This document shows positions 16,750 through 24,576 of a DNA stretch of 64,000 nt, in pieces. This stretch comes from Nitrospirillum amazonense. Lineage in GTDB: Bacteria > Pseudomonadota > Alphaproteobacteria > Azospirillales > Azospirillaceae. Numbering within the stretch: position 1 is the stretch's first letter; the number at the start of each line of letters is the position of its first letter. The DNA is taken from the NCBI RefSeq assembly GCF_007828045.1, contig NZ_VITN01000014.1, forward strand, positions 113,062 through 177,061. Direction: 5' to 3'. The translations under genes were made by a program, and so were the position numbers. The notes beneath the pieces are model-generated. The model made no database searches, was not told where the DNA came from, and worked only from the letters and a program-made list of their open reading frames with translations.

Positions 16750-17028
16750 TCAGAAGCTGAGTTCGCAGAAAACGCACCAGTTGCAGGCACCGCCCGCGGC
16801 CCGGTCCAGGTCCTCGTCCGACAGGTCCGTCGGCCGGGCCGGCAGGACCAGGGTCTGGACGGCGGCGCTGTCCTCAACCACCGTGAAGGCGACACCGGCT
16901 GGCAGTTCCAGGCCCTCGGCCTTCAGGATGGCGGCCGGGTCGGCCAGCAACCTGGCCTTGAAGTCCTCATCGGCCCAGGCCTTCGCGATGACACGGCTGG
17001 TGATCTTCAGGTTTTCCTGCGCGTTCAT
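16750..17028 (-). CDS. NHLP-family RiPP precursor peptide 11 (first gene of the operon)
   Basis: 92 residues. ATG 17028 lies 9 nt after GGGGG and aligns with sibling starts; ATG 17034 is too close to that site. The leader has VIAKAWADEDFKARLLADP and TLVLPARPTDLSDEDLD, then Ala-Gly-Gly. The predicted core ACNWCVFCELSF has three Cys and one Ser. As the promoter-proximal gene it probably defines the start of a long minus-strand transcript running to the exporter genes. The frame is open far upstream, but only as antisense of the regulator genes. Confidence 0.9.
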   Translation of the reverse strand: MNAQENLKITSRVIAKAWADEDFKARLLADPAAILKAEGLELPAGVAFTVVEDSAAVQTLVLPARPTDLSDEDLDRAAGGACNWCVFCELSF

Positions 17029-17069
17029 GCCCATATTCCCCCAATCTTGAGTGACGTGGCCGGCTGCTT

Positions 17070-17103
17070 GCCAAATACCGGTCATCCCCGTACCGTTATT
17101 GGC
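17070..17103. promoter_or_regulatory. Dyad in the RiPP/regulator divergent promoter region
   Basis: GCCAAATACCGGT and ACCGTTATTGGC form an inverted repeat (one-base bulge) separated by 9 nt, 42 nt upstream of precursor 11. NarL-type response regulators bind such dyads, so it is a candidate site for the neighbouring regulator. Confidence 0.4.
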
Positions 17104-17173
17104 ACCCCCATGTACTGGCTGCCGATCTCGTGTGAGAGTATTTACGGGGCCGGATCTTGTCTGTAGAACAAAC

Positions 17174-17194
17174 GTGCGACACTGGCTGTCGCAC
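17174..17194. promoter_or_regulatory. Perfect 7-bp inverted repeat before the response regulator gene
   Basis: GTGCGAC and GTCGCAC are perfect inverted arms around a 7-nt spacer (actggct), ending 8 nt before the ATG at 17203. It could be an operator or an mRNA hairpin limiting initiation of the regulator. Confidence 0.45.
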
Positions 17195-17202
17195 ACCCCT
17201 GT

Positions 17203-17937
17203 ATGGCAGTGACCTTTATGCAGCCCACGCCCACCGCCCTGGCGCCGTCCCGTGTCGCCGTCGCGATCGTCGAGGACGACGCCGGTTTCCTGGACGCCTT
17301 GCGCCAGGCTGTCCAGAGCGCGGCCGACCTGCGGCTGACCGGCGTAGCCGTCACCCGCGCCGATGGGCTGGCCCTGCTGGACGGGCCGCCGGCCAACGTG
17401 CTGCTGGTCGACCTGGGCCTGCCGGACGGCAGCGGCATCGACATCATCCGCGCCGCCGCCCGGCGCTGGCCGGAATGCAGCATCATGGTCAGCTCCAGCT
17501 TCGGGGATGAAGTGCACGTCATGCAATCGATCGAGGCTGGGGCGGCGGGCTATCTGCTGAAGGACAGCGCGCCGGTCCGCATTGTCGATGAAATCCGTAG
17601 CGTGGCCGCGGGCGGCAGCCCTATCAGCCCCATCATTGCCCGGCAAATCCTGCTGCGCTTCCGGGGCCGCGGAACCGACCTGCCCCCCCCGCCCACGACA
17701 GAGGCCGCCGCCGAGGCCGAACCCCAGGACGAGGCTCCGTCCCTGCTGTCCCCGCGTGAGAAGGAGGTGCTGGCCCTCATCACCAAGGGCTTCACCACGG
17801 TGGAGGTGGCGCGGATGCTGGACCTGTCGCACTTCACCGTGCGCACCTTCGTGCGGCGCATCTACAGCAAACTGGAGGTCACCTCCAAGGCTGAGGCGAT
17901 TTACGAGGCCAGGACCCTGGGCCTGCTGAACAGTTGA
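17203..17937 (+). CDS. NarL/FixJ-type response regulator
   Basis: 244 residues. The receiver domain (about 17-130) has the acidic cluster E24-D25-D26, phospho-acceptor D70 in VLLVDLGLPDG and the conserved Lys in GYLLKDSAP. A Pro/Ala-rich linker leads to a LuxR-type HTH (about 180-244; LSPREKEVLALITKGF, VEVARMLDLSHFTVRTFVRR, IYSKLEV). An ATG at 17218 is an alternative start. It is followed 25 nt later by the sensor kinase gene and is divergent from the RiPP precursor operon. It most likely controls that operon, perhaps through the dyad at 17070-17103. Confidence 0.92.
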   Translation: MAVTFMQPTPTALAPSRVAVAIVEDDAGFLDALRQAVQSAADLRLTGVAVTRADGLALLDGPPANVLLVDLGLPDGSGIDIIRAAARRWPECSIMVSSSFGDEVHVMQSIEAGAAGYLLKDSAPVRIVDEIRSVAAGGSPISPIIARQILLRFRGRGTDLPPPPTTEAAAEAEPQDEAPSLLSPREKEVLALITKGFTTVEVARMLDLSHFTVRTFVRRIYSKLEVTSKAEAIYEARTLGLLNS

Positions 17938-17962
17938 CCCCCAGGGCCCGCGACAGCCGCTG

Positions 17963-19912
17963 ATGACGTACCGTCCCGCCTCCCTGTTGGCCGCCGCCGT
18001 GCTGCTGTTCTCCGTTATGTCGCTGCTGATCGCCGGCATCCACGAGGTGGCGGGGGGACCGGGGAAGGCTGTGCGCCTGACCCAGGCAGAGGTTCTGGCC
18101 GCCATCGGCGACACGCCGGCCCGACCGCCGGCGACGCTGGACGGCCAGGTGCCCGCCGGCACCTGGCGGCCGATCACCCTGCCCTATGCCGAACCCATGG
18201 TGCCGGTGGATAAGACGGTGCCGGCCATGGCGCCGGGCTATCCGGTCACCACCTGGATCCGGGTGTCGGCGCGCGACCTGCCGACGGGTGGCGGGCCCCC
18301 GGCGCTGTACGGCGCCCGCATCGACACCGACGGGCCCTACGCCGTCTATGTGAACGGCAAGCTGGTCGATTGGCGGCAGCGGCAGGGTCGGCCATGGAAT
18401 GGCCTGTTCACCCCCCTGTGGCTGGTGCTGGACCAGGACGCCGACGCCGCGCCGCCGTCCGACATCCTGATCCGCCTGGACCATGCCCAGACCACGCCGG
18501 TGGCCCTGTCCTCGCTCTGGGTAGGGCCGGAGGCAGCCTTGAGCGTCCGGCACCGCATGCGCCAGCTGCTTCAGCGCGAACTGCCCATGGCGCTGAACTC
18601 GGCCTTCCTGGCGGTGGGCGTGTTTTCCCTGTTCGTCTGGCTCCGCCGCCGTCACGACACCGGCTATCTGCTGTTCTTCGGCCTGGCCGCCATCTCGTTC
18701 GCGGCCCATCTGCACTTCTACCTGGATGTGCCGATCACCAGCGACTGGTTCGCCTGGCTGACCATCAATGCGCTTTTCTGGCTGATCGTCATCCTCCACC
18801 TGTTCCTGCGGTCGATTCACGGCCGGCGGCTGACAGTGCTGACGTCCGCCGTGGTGGGGGTGACGAGCGCCCTCACCCTCCTGACCCTGCCCGTGGTCGG
18901 CGTACTGCCCGTCCTGCCCAGCACACCGGTCATCGTGCCCCGCATCTACGCGGTCGCCGTGGTGATGGCGGCCACGGTCAGCGTGGTGGGCGTCGCCTGC
19001 GCCTGGCGCCGCTTTCCCGAGGCGCGGCTGCTGGCCGGGGGCCTGGCCCTCTGCACCGTGCTGGGCCAGACCGACTGGATGATGCACAACCACGTGCTGG
19101 GCCCCGAGGGCTGGTTCCTGGGCGCCTACACCAACGCCGTCACCTTCGCCATGTGCGGCACGGTGATGTACCGGCGCTACGTCGCCGCCATCGCGGAGGT
19201 GGAGCGGGTGAACGCCAGCCTGGCGGAGCGGCTGCGCGCCCGCGAGGCGGAACTGGAGATCAGCCACCAGCGCCTGCGCGCGGCGGAGCGGCGCCAGACC
19301 ATCAGTGACGAGCGCCAGCGCCTGATGCAGGACATGCACGATGGCGTGGGCGCCTCGTTGATCAGCGCCATCCGCTCGGTCGAGCAGGGCGCCGTGGACG
19401 ATGCCAAGGTCTCGCAAATCCTCAAGGGCTGCCTGGACGATTTGAAACTGGCCATCGATTCCATGGAACCGGTTGACGCCGACCTGCTGCTGCTGCTGGC
19501 CTCGCTGCGCTACCGGCTGGAACCGCGCCTGGAAGGCTCGGGCATCACCCTGGTATGGGACGTGCGGGACCTGCCGACCCTGGCGTGGCTGGACCCGTCC
19601 AGCGCCCTGCACATCCTGCGCATCCTGCAGGAGGGTATCGCCAACATCCTGCACCATGCCCAGGCCAGCCACATCCGTCTGGGCACCGCCCCCGATGTCC
19701 AGGACGAGCGGGCCGGCGTATGCGTCACCATCGAGGATGACGGCCGGGGCTTCGACACACAGGCGGCCCTGGCCGCCGCCGGTGGCCGGGGCCTGCGCAA
19801 CCAGCAGCGCCGCGCCCAGGCTGTGGGCGGCTCCGTCGCCTGGGTGTCAGGGCCAATGGGGACGCGCTTCACGCTATGGCTACCCCTGACCCGAGGGGTG
19901 GCGGCCGACTAA
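17963..19912 (+). CDS. Sensor histidine kinase, HisKA_3 type with 7TM-like sensor
   Basis: 649 residues. An N-terminal membrane helix (about 7-25) is followed by a periplasmic beta-rich domain (about 30-205, with DTDGPYAVYVNGKLVDW) and a run of about seven helices (about 210-405), the 7TMR-DISM-like layout. A coiled coil (about 410-450) leads to the dimerization helix, with phospho-His H459 in QDMHDGVGASLISAI, and a HATPase domain with EGIANILHHAQA, DDGRGFD and GRGLRNQQRRA. It is the partner of the NarL-type regulator just upstream. It probably senses an envelope or extracellular signal, possibly the exported peptides, which is inference. Confidence 0.9.
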   Translation: MTYRPASLLAAAVLLFSVMSLLIAGIHEVAGGPGKAVRLTQAEVLAAIGDTPARPPATLDGQVPAGTWRPITLPYAEPMVPVDKTVPAMAPGYPVTTWIRVSARDLPTGGGPPALYGARIDTDGPYAVYVNGKLVDWRQRQGRPWNGLFTPLWLVLDQDADAAPPSDILIRLDHAQTTPVALSSLWVGPEAALSVRHRMRQLLQRELPMALNSAFLAVGVFSLFVWLRRRHDTGYLLFFGLAAISFAAHLHFYLDVPITSDWFAWLTINALFWLIVILHLFLRSIHGRRLTVLTSAVVGVTSALTLLTLPVVGVLPVLPSTPVIVPRIYAVAVVMAATVSVVGVACAWRRFPEARLLAGGLALCTVLGQTDWMMHNHVLGPEGWFLGAYTNAVTFAMCGTVMYRRYVAAIAEVERVNASLAERLRAREAELEISHQRLRAAERRQTISDERQRLMQDMHDGVGASLISAIRSVEQGAVDDAKVSQILKGCLDDLKLAIDSMEPVDADLLLLLASLRYRLEPRLEGSGITLVWDVRDLPTLAWLDPSSALHILRILQEGIANILHHAQASHIRLGTAPDVQDERAGVCVTIEDDGRGFDTQAALAAAGGRGLRNQQRRAQAVGGSVAWVSGPMGTRFTLWLPLTRGVAAD

Positions 19913-20115
19913 GGCGACACGGTCGGCAAGAATATCGTTGCGCGGCCGGCAACGCCCCGCAGGCAAAAATGGCGGATAAACACAAATTTACTTTATAATA
20001 CAGTATACTATGAAATCCCCCTGACACGGCTGGCGCCCTGCCGATGGTCCCGCCCCCACTCGCGGTATAATTCCGGAACCACACCGTTCTGCGCGAAACT
20101 CCAGGATGCGCGCCT
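19913..20115. other. AT-rich promoter region upstream of the molybdenum hydroxylase operon
   Basis: No gene is visible. A sharply AT-rich patch at about 19976-20015 interrupts GC-rich DNA and contains TATAAT (19994-19999) and TATACT (20004-20009). These could be -10 elements, but no convincing -35 box is seen at the right distance. Confidence 0.35.
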
Positions 20116-20154
20116 CCGGGACCGGCACCGCTCCGCAGGCGGTGCCGGTCCCGG
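20116..20154 (+). promoter_or_regulatory. Perfect 16-bp hairpin in the leader of the molybdenum hydroxylase operon
   Basis: CCGGGACCGGCACCGC (20116-20131) pairs perfectly with its complement at 20139-20154 around the 7-nt loop tccgcag. It ends 38 nt before the ATG of the 2Fe-2S subunit. No U-run follows, so it is not a classical terminator. An mRNA-stabilising or regulatory hairpin, or a protein-binding site, is likely. Confidence 0.6.
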
Positions 20155-20192
20155 CCGAGCAAGGCCGCCGGCCGCCAGAACGGGGAAAATCC

Positions 20193-20648
20193 ATGGTCAA
20201 GCTTTCGATCAACGGCACCGTCCACGATGTGGATGTCGAGCAGGACACGCCATTGCTCTGGGTGTTGCGTGATGTCCTGGGGATGACGGGCACCAAGTTC
20301 GGGTGCGGCGTCGCCCAATGCGGCGCCTGCACCGTCCATCTGGACGGAACCCCTGTTCGTTCCTGCCAGACGGCCGTCGGGGAGGTGGGGGAGATGGCCG
20401 TCGTCACCATCGAAGGCATCGGCGCCACCCCGGCCGGCGCCAAGGTGCAGAAGGCGTGGATGGACCTGCAGGTGGCGCAATGCGGCTATTGCCAGTCCGG
20501 CCAGATCATGTCGACCGCGGCGCTGCTGGCTCAGACGCCGGCGCCCAATGACGCCGACATCGACGCCGCCATGGCGGGCAACATCTGCCGCTGCGGCACC
20601 TACGTCCGCATCCGCGAGGGCGTGAAGCACGCCGCCTCCCTGACGTGA
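20193..20648 (+). CDS. iorA: 2Fe-2S subunit of an isoquinoline 1-oxidoreductase-like molybdenum hydroxylase
   Basis: 151 residues. The plant-type 2Fe-2S cluster ligands are C38, C43, C46 and C58 ([17 protein letters not shown]); the second cluster ligands are C97, C100, C132 and C134 ([15 protein letters not shown]). This is the small electron-transfer subunit of xanthine-oxidase-family enzymes of the IorAB/NicAB type. The frame extends upstream to 20106 through the hairpin; ATG 20193 is chosen because family members begin with a short M-x-x-x-INGxxH stretch. It is followed 8 nt later by the Mo subunit gene. The substrate (N-heterocycle or aldehyde) is not determinable. Confidence 0.9.
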   Translation: MVKLSINGTVHDVDVEQDTPLLWVLRDVLGMTGTKFGCGVAQCGACTVHLDGTPVRSCQTAVGEVGEMAVVTIEGIGATPAGAKVQKAWMDLQVAQCGYCQSGQIMSTAALLAQTPAPNDADIDAAMAGNICRCGTYVRIREGVKHAASLT

Positions 20649-20656
20649 GGTACACG

Positions 20657-22831
20657 ATGGACAAGCATCCTTCCGCGCCCGGCGCATCCCGCCGCGACGT
20701 GCTGCGTGGCCTGGCCTACGGCGGCCTGCTGCTGGCCGTCGATCTGCCGCTGGGCCGCCTGGCGGTGGCGGGCGAGAACACCCCCGCCGTGTTCGCGCCC
20801 GACGCCTTCATCCGCATCGCCGGTGATGGGACCGCGACCTTGATCATGCCGCAGGTGGAGATGGGCCAGGGCATCTACACGGCCCTGACCATGCTGATTG
20901 CGGAGGAGCTGGATTTGCCGCTGGCCGCCATCCGGCTGGAGGCGGCACCCGCCAGCGACGCGCTCTACGGCAATCCCATCTTCAAGATTCAGGCGACCGG
21001 CGGCTCCACCTCCGTCCGCGCCTATTGGACACCCATGCGCAAGGCTGGCGCCGCCGCGCGCGCCATGCTGGTGGAGACGGCGGCCAAGCGCTGGCAGGTA
21101 GCGCCCGCTAGCTGCGAGACCCGGGACGGCACCGTTCTCCATACGGCCAGCGGCCGTTCCCTCTCCTATGGCGACCTGGCGGCCGCCGCCGCGCGCCTGA
21201 CCCCGCCGGCCGACCCGCCGCTGAAGGATCCGAAGGCTTTCCGCCTGCTGGGCAAGACCCAGACCCGGCTGGACATCGAAGCCAAGGGCAACGGTTCCGC
21301 CCAGTACGGCATCGACGCCATGCCGCCGGGCGTGAAGTTCGCCACCCTGGCCAGCTGCCCGGTGCCGGGCGGCAAGGTCAAGCACGTGGACGACACCCAG
21401 GCCCGCGCCGTGCCGGGGGTGCGACAGGTGGTCGTGCTGGACGATTTGGTGGCCGTGGTCGGCGACCACATGTGGGCGGCCAAGAAGGGCCTGGACAAGG
21501 TGGCCATCACCTGGGACGAGGGGCCCAACGCCACGCTGTCCACCGACAGCCTGCGCACGGCCCTGCATGAGGCCGCCAAGCAGCCGGGCGTGGCGGTGAA
21601 GAACGAAGGGGCGGACGCGCAACCGGGCGCCCCCGGCGTGATCAGCGCCAGCTACGAGCTGCCTTTCCTGGCGCACGCGCCCATGGAGCCCATGAACTGC
21701 ACGGTGCATCTGCGGCCGGGCGCCTGCGATGTCTGGACCGGCACCCAGGTAATGACCAAAGCCCAGGCCATGGCGGCGCAGGCCGCCGGCCTGAAGCCCG
21801 AGCAGGTGACCGTCCACAACCATTTGCTGGGCGGCGGCTTCGGCCGGCGGCTGGAAGTGGACATGATCGACAAGGCGGTGCGTATCGCCGCCCATGTCGA
21901 TGGCCCTGTGAAAGTGGTCTGGACGCGGGAAGAGGACATCCAGAAGGCGATGTACCGCTCCACCTATGGCAGCTGGCTTTCCGCCAAGCTGGAGAACGGC
22001 AAGCCGGTGGCCTGGCGCCACACGGTGGTGGGCCCCTCGGTCATCGCCCGATGGCTGCCGCCGGCCTTCACCGGCGGCATCGACATCGACGCCATCGATG
22101 GCGCCAGCGACCAGCCCTATGCCGTCGGCGGCTTCCACGTCGACTACGTCCGCCATGAGCCGCAGGGGGTTCCCACCTGCTTCTGGCGGGGCGTGGGGCC
22201 CAATAACAATATCTTCAGCATCGAAAGCTTCATCGACCGGCTGGCGCGCGAGGCCAAGAGCGACCCGCTGGACTTCCGCCGCGCCTTGCTGACCGCCAAC
22301 CCGCGCGCCCTGCAGGTGCTGAACACGGCGGCGGAGCGTGCCGCTTGGGGCACGCCCCTGGTCCCCAAGGCGGGCGAGCGGGTGGGACGGGGCATTTGCC
22401 TGCAGACGGTCTTCGGCAGCTTCCTCTCCACCATCGCCGAGGTGGCGGTGGGTGACGACGGCGCGGTCCGGGTGCGCCGCCTGGTGACGGCCGTGGATTG
22501 CGGCATGGTGGTCAACCCGGACGGCGTGATCTCGCAAATACAAGGGGGCCTGGTCTTCGGCCTGTCCGCCGCCCTGCATGGCCAGATCACCGTTGAGAAG
22601 GGGCGCGTGCAGCAGAGCAATTTCCACGATTACCGCGTCGTCCGCATCGATGAGATGCCGGCGGTGGAGGTGCACCTCGTGCCCTCGACCGAGGCGCCCG
22701 GCGGCATTGGCGAGCCCGGCACCACCACGGTGCAGCCCGCCGTGGCCAACGCCATCTATGCCGCCACCGGCGTGCAACTGACACGCATGCCCATAGACCG
22801 GACACTGCTGGCCAAGGGAGGGCGAACCTGA
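20657..22831 (+). CDS. iorB: Molybdopterin-binding subunit, isoquinoline 1-oxidoreductase/aldehyde oxidase-like
   Basis: 724 residues. It begins with a Tat signal (SRRDVLRGLAYGGLLLAV), so the folded Mo enzyme is exported to the periplasm. Mo-cofactor motifs include QVEMGQGIYTALTMLIAEEL, GGGFGRRLEVDMIDKAV, FWRGVGPNNNIFSIESFID and GGIGEPGTTTVQPAVANAI, where the Glu of GEPG is the usual catalytic base region. The C-terminal MPIDRTLLAKGGRT fits the family. ATG 20657 follows GAGGT; a GTG at 20645 is in frame but less likely. It overlaps the cytochrome gene (TGATG). It hydroxylates an unknown substrate and passes electrons through the 2Fe-2S subunit to the cytochrome. Confidence 0.9.
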   Translation: MDKHPSAPGASRRDVLRGLAYGGLLLAVDLPLGRLAVAGENTPAVFAPDAFIRIAGDGTATLIMPQVEMGQGIYTALTMLIAEELDLPLAAIRLEAAPASDALYGNPIFKIQATGGSTSVRAYWTPMRKAGAAARAMLVETAAKRWQVAPASCETRDGTVLHTASGRSLSYGDLAAAAARLTPPADPPLKDPKAFRLLGKTQTRLDIEAKGNGSAQYGIDAMPPGVKFATLASCPVPGGKVKHVDDTQARAVPGVRQVVVLDDLVAVVGDHMWAAKKGLDKVAITWDEGPNATLSTDSLRTALHEAAKQPGVAVKNEGADAQPGAPGVISASYELPFLAHAPMEPMNCTVHLRPGACDVWTGTQVMTKAQAMAAQAAGLKPEQVTVHNHLLGGGFGRRLEVDMIDKAVRIAAHVDGPVKVVWTREEDIQKAMYRSTYGSWLSAKLENGKPVAWRHTVVGPSVIARWLPPAFTGGIDIDAIDGASDQPYAVGGFHVDYVRHEPQGVPTCFWRGVGPNNNIFSIESFIDRLAREAKSDPLDFRRALLTANPRALQVLNTAAERAAWGTPLVPKAGERVGRGICLQTVFGSFLSTIAEVAVGDDGAVRVRRLVTAVDCGMVVNPDGVISQIQGGLVFGLSAALHGQITVEKGRVQQSNFHDYRVVRIDEMPAVEVHLVPSTEAPGGIGEPGTTTVQPAVANAIYAATGVQLTRMPIDRTLLAKGGRT

Positions 22832-24162
22832 TGCGCGGTAGCTCAAAGAAGGCGGCCCTGCTGGCCGCCGGGGTCATTGTCGTGGCGGGCGCCGCCGTGC
22901 TGGCCCGGATGGTGTTCCTGCCCGGCGCCCTGGATTTCGCCGGCGGCCATCAGGTTGGCCTGGCGGATTTCAAGGGCCCCTCGCCCACCGGCGTGCCCAA
23001 GGAACTGGCCAACGCCGCCCTGCTGGAACGGGGCGCCTATCTGACCTCGGCCGCCGACTGCCAGGCCTGCCACACGGCGGAGGGCGGCACGCCCTACGCC
23101 GGCGGCCGGCCGTTCAAGCTGCCCTTCGGCACCCTGTACACCCCCAACATCACCCCCGACGCGGAAACGGGCATCGGCCGCTGGAGCGACGCGGACTTCC
23201 TGAAGGCGGTGCACAAGGGCGTGGCGCCGGGCGGGCGGCGCCTCTACCCCGCCTTCCCCTACGCGTCGTACACCCTGATGACGGATGAGGACGTGCTGGC
23301 CATCAAGGCCTATCTGTTCTCCCTGGCCCCGGTGCGGAAAGTGAACCTGCCCGACACCTTCGCCTTTCCGTACAACCAACGCTGGCTGATGTTCTTCTGG
23401 GGCATGCTGTTCAACCCCGACCACCGCTTCATGCCGGTGGCCGAGCGCGGTCCGGAATGGAACCGGGGCGCCTATCTGGTGGAGGGGGCGGCGCACTGCG
23501 GCGAATGCCATACACCGCGCACCCCGTTCCAGGCCATGGACACCCGGCGCAAGTTCGCCGGCGGTCAGGCGGAAGGGTGGAACGCCTACAACATCACACC
23601 TGACGTCCCATCGGGCATCGGCGGCTGGTCGGCGGAGCAGATCGAGGCCTACCTGGCCCACGGCCACGCCAAGGGCAAGAGCGTCGCCTCCGGCCCGATG
23701 CGCGAGGCGGTGGAGTTGAGCTTCTCGAAACTCAGCCCGTCGGACATCGCGGCGATGCGCAGCTATCTTCAAACCGTGCCGGCGGTGCACACCAGCCTGC
23801 CCGCCCCGGCCGGCCCCGCCCCGCGGGAGCATGGCGCCACCGTGGCCGACAACCTGGACGGCAAGCGCATGTTCGAGGGCGCCTGCGCCAGTTGCCACGC
23901 CTGGAGCGGCGCCGGCGTCAATTCGGCGGAGGCTCAGCTGACGGCGAAGCGGGCGGTGAACGACCCCAGCGCGGCCAACGTCGCCCTGATGATCTTGAAG
24001 GGCTCCGGCCCCCAGGTCACCGGCCGGCCCTACATGCCCGGCTTCTCCGGCGCCTATTCGGACGAGGAGATCGCGGCGGTGGCCAATTACGTGACTGCGC
24101 GCTTCGGCGCGGCCCCGTCGAAGATCACGCCCGGCGATGTCGCCAAGCTGCGCCTGGAGTAG
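22831..24162 (+). CDS. Triheme c-type cytochrome of the molybdenum hydroxylase complex
   Basis: 443 residues. An N-terminal membrane/signal helix (about 7-28) is followed by three heme c sites: CQACH (77-81), CGECH (about 224-228) and CASCH (about 352-356), each in its own cytochrome domain. Possible Met ligands lie in downstream loops (for example RPYMPGFSG). The layout matches the membrane-bound cytochrome subunit found with IorAB, NicAB and aldehyde dehydrogenase complexes of proteobacteria. It takes electrons from the 2Fe-2S subunit into the respiratory chain. Its start overlaps the Mo subunit stop by one base. Confidence 0.92.
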   Translation: MRGSSKKAALLAAGVIVVAGAAVLARMVFLPGALDFAGGHQVGLADFKGPSPTGVPKELANAALLERGAYLTSAADCQACHTAEGGTPYAGGRPFKLPFGTLYTPNITPDAETGIGRWSDADFLKAVHKGVAPGGRRLYPAFPYASYTLMTDEDVLAIKAYLFSLAPVRKVNLPDTFAFPYNQRWLMFFWGMLFNPDHRFMPVAERGPEWNRGAYLVEGAAHCGECHTPRTPFQAMDTRRKFAGGQAEGWNAYNITPDVPSGIGGWSAEQIEAYLAHGHAKGKSVASGPMREAVELSFSKLSPSDIAAMRSYLQTVPAVHTSLPAPAGPAPREHGATVADNLDGKRMFEGACASCHAWSGAGVNSAEAQLTAKRAVNDPSAANVALMILKGSGPQVTGRPYMPGFSGAYSDEEIAAVANYVTARFGAAPSKITPGDVAKLRLE

Positions 24163-24576
24163 CGTCCCCGGTTGCCCCGCCGGCCAGCCCGCGGGGGCGG
24201 GAATGCCACCTCCCCGGGTGCCTATATGGGAGTCCCCACCGGGAAGCCGCCACTTGGTGCGCGGCGGCGGCGTGGCGGCGTTAACCACGTATGCCTTACG
24301 GGTGTATGCTACTAATCGTGTCAATAACTTGAGGATCATTGGCAGCATAACTGCCGTACACTTTCGACAATTTCTATAAATTGCGCGCATCGGTTGCGTT
24401 ATGGTCCCGGTGCTAGTCGCCAGCCGAACGGTTGCGTGACTGGCGGCGTATTCGCGAACCGGGGCGGGACCGGTGACGCGGTGTCGACGGCCGGGGCAGG
24501 ACCGTCGCCCGTATGGCGCCCCCGTGAGCCTGAGTACGCCACAGGTTTCGGGCCACAGGTTCCAGGGGCGGACAGC
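24163..24576. other. Intergenic region before the giant adhesin gene
   Basis: About 400 nt with no convincing gene. It holds an AT-richer patch (24290-24385) with GGCAG-cataa-CTGCC (24341-24355) and TATAAA (24375-24380), plausible promoter or operator material. The adhesin frame is open back to a TTG at 24394, but coding character is weak before 24577. Confidence 0.35.

Noticed and set aside
17029..18177. Long upstream extension of precursor 11's reading frame.
   Set aside because: It is antisense to the response regulator and kinase genes and lacks the NHLP pattern before 17028.
20600..22846. A 748-codon minus-strand open frame opposite the Mo-hydroxylase.
   Set aside because: Shadow of a GC-rich gene; the plus frame has clear cofactor motifs and the Tat signal.
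24341..24355. GGCAG-cataa-CTGCC considered as a terminator of the cytochrome operon.
   Set aside because: The stem is only 5 bp and has no T-run.
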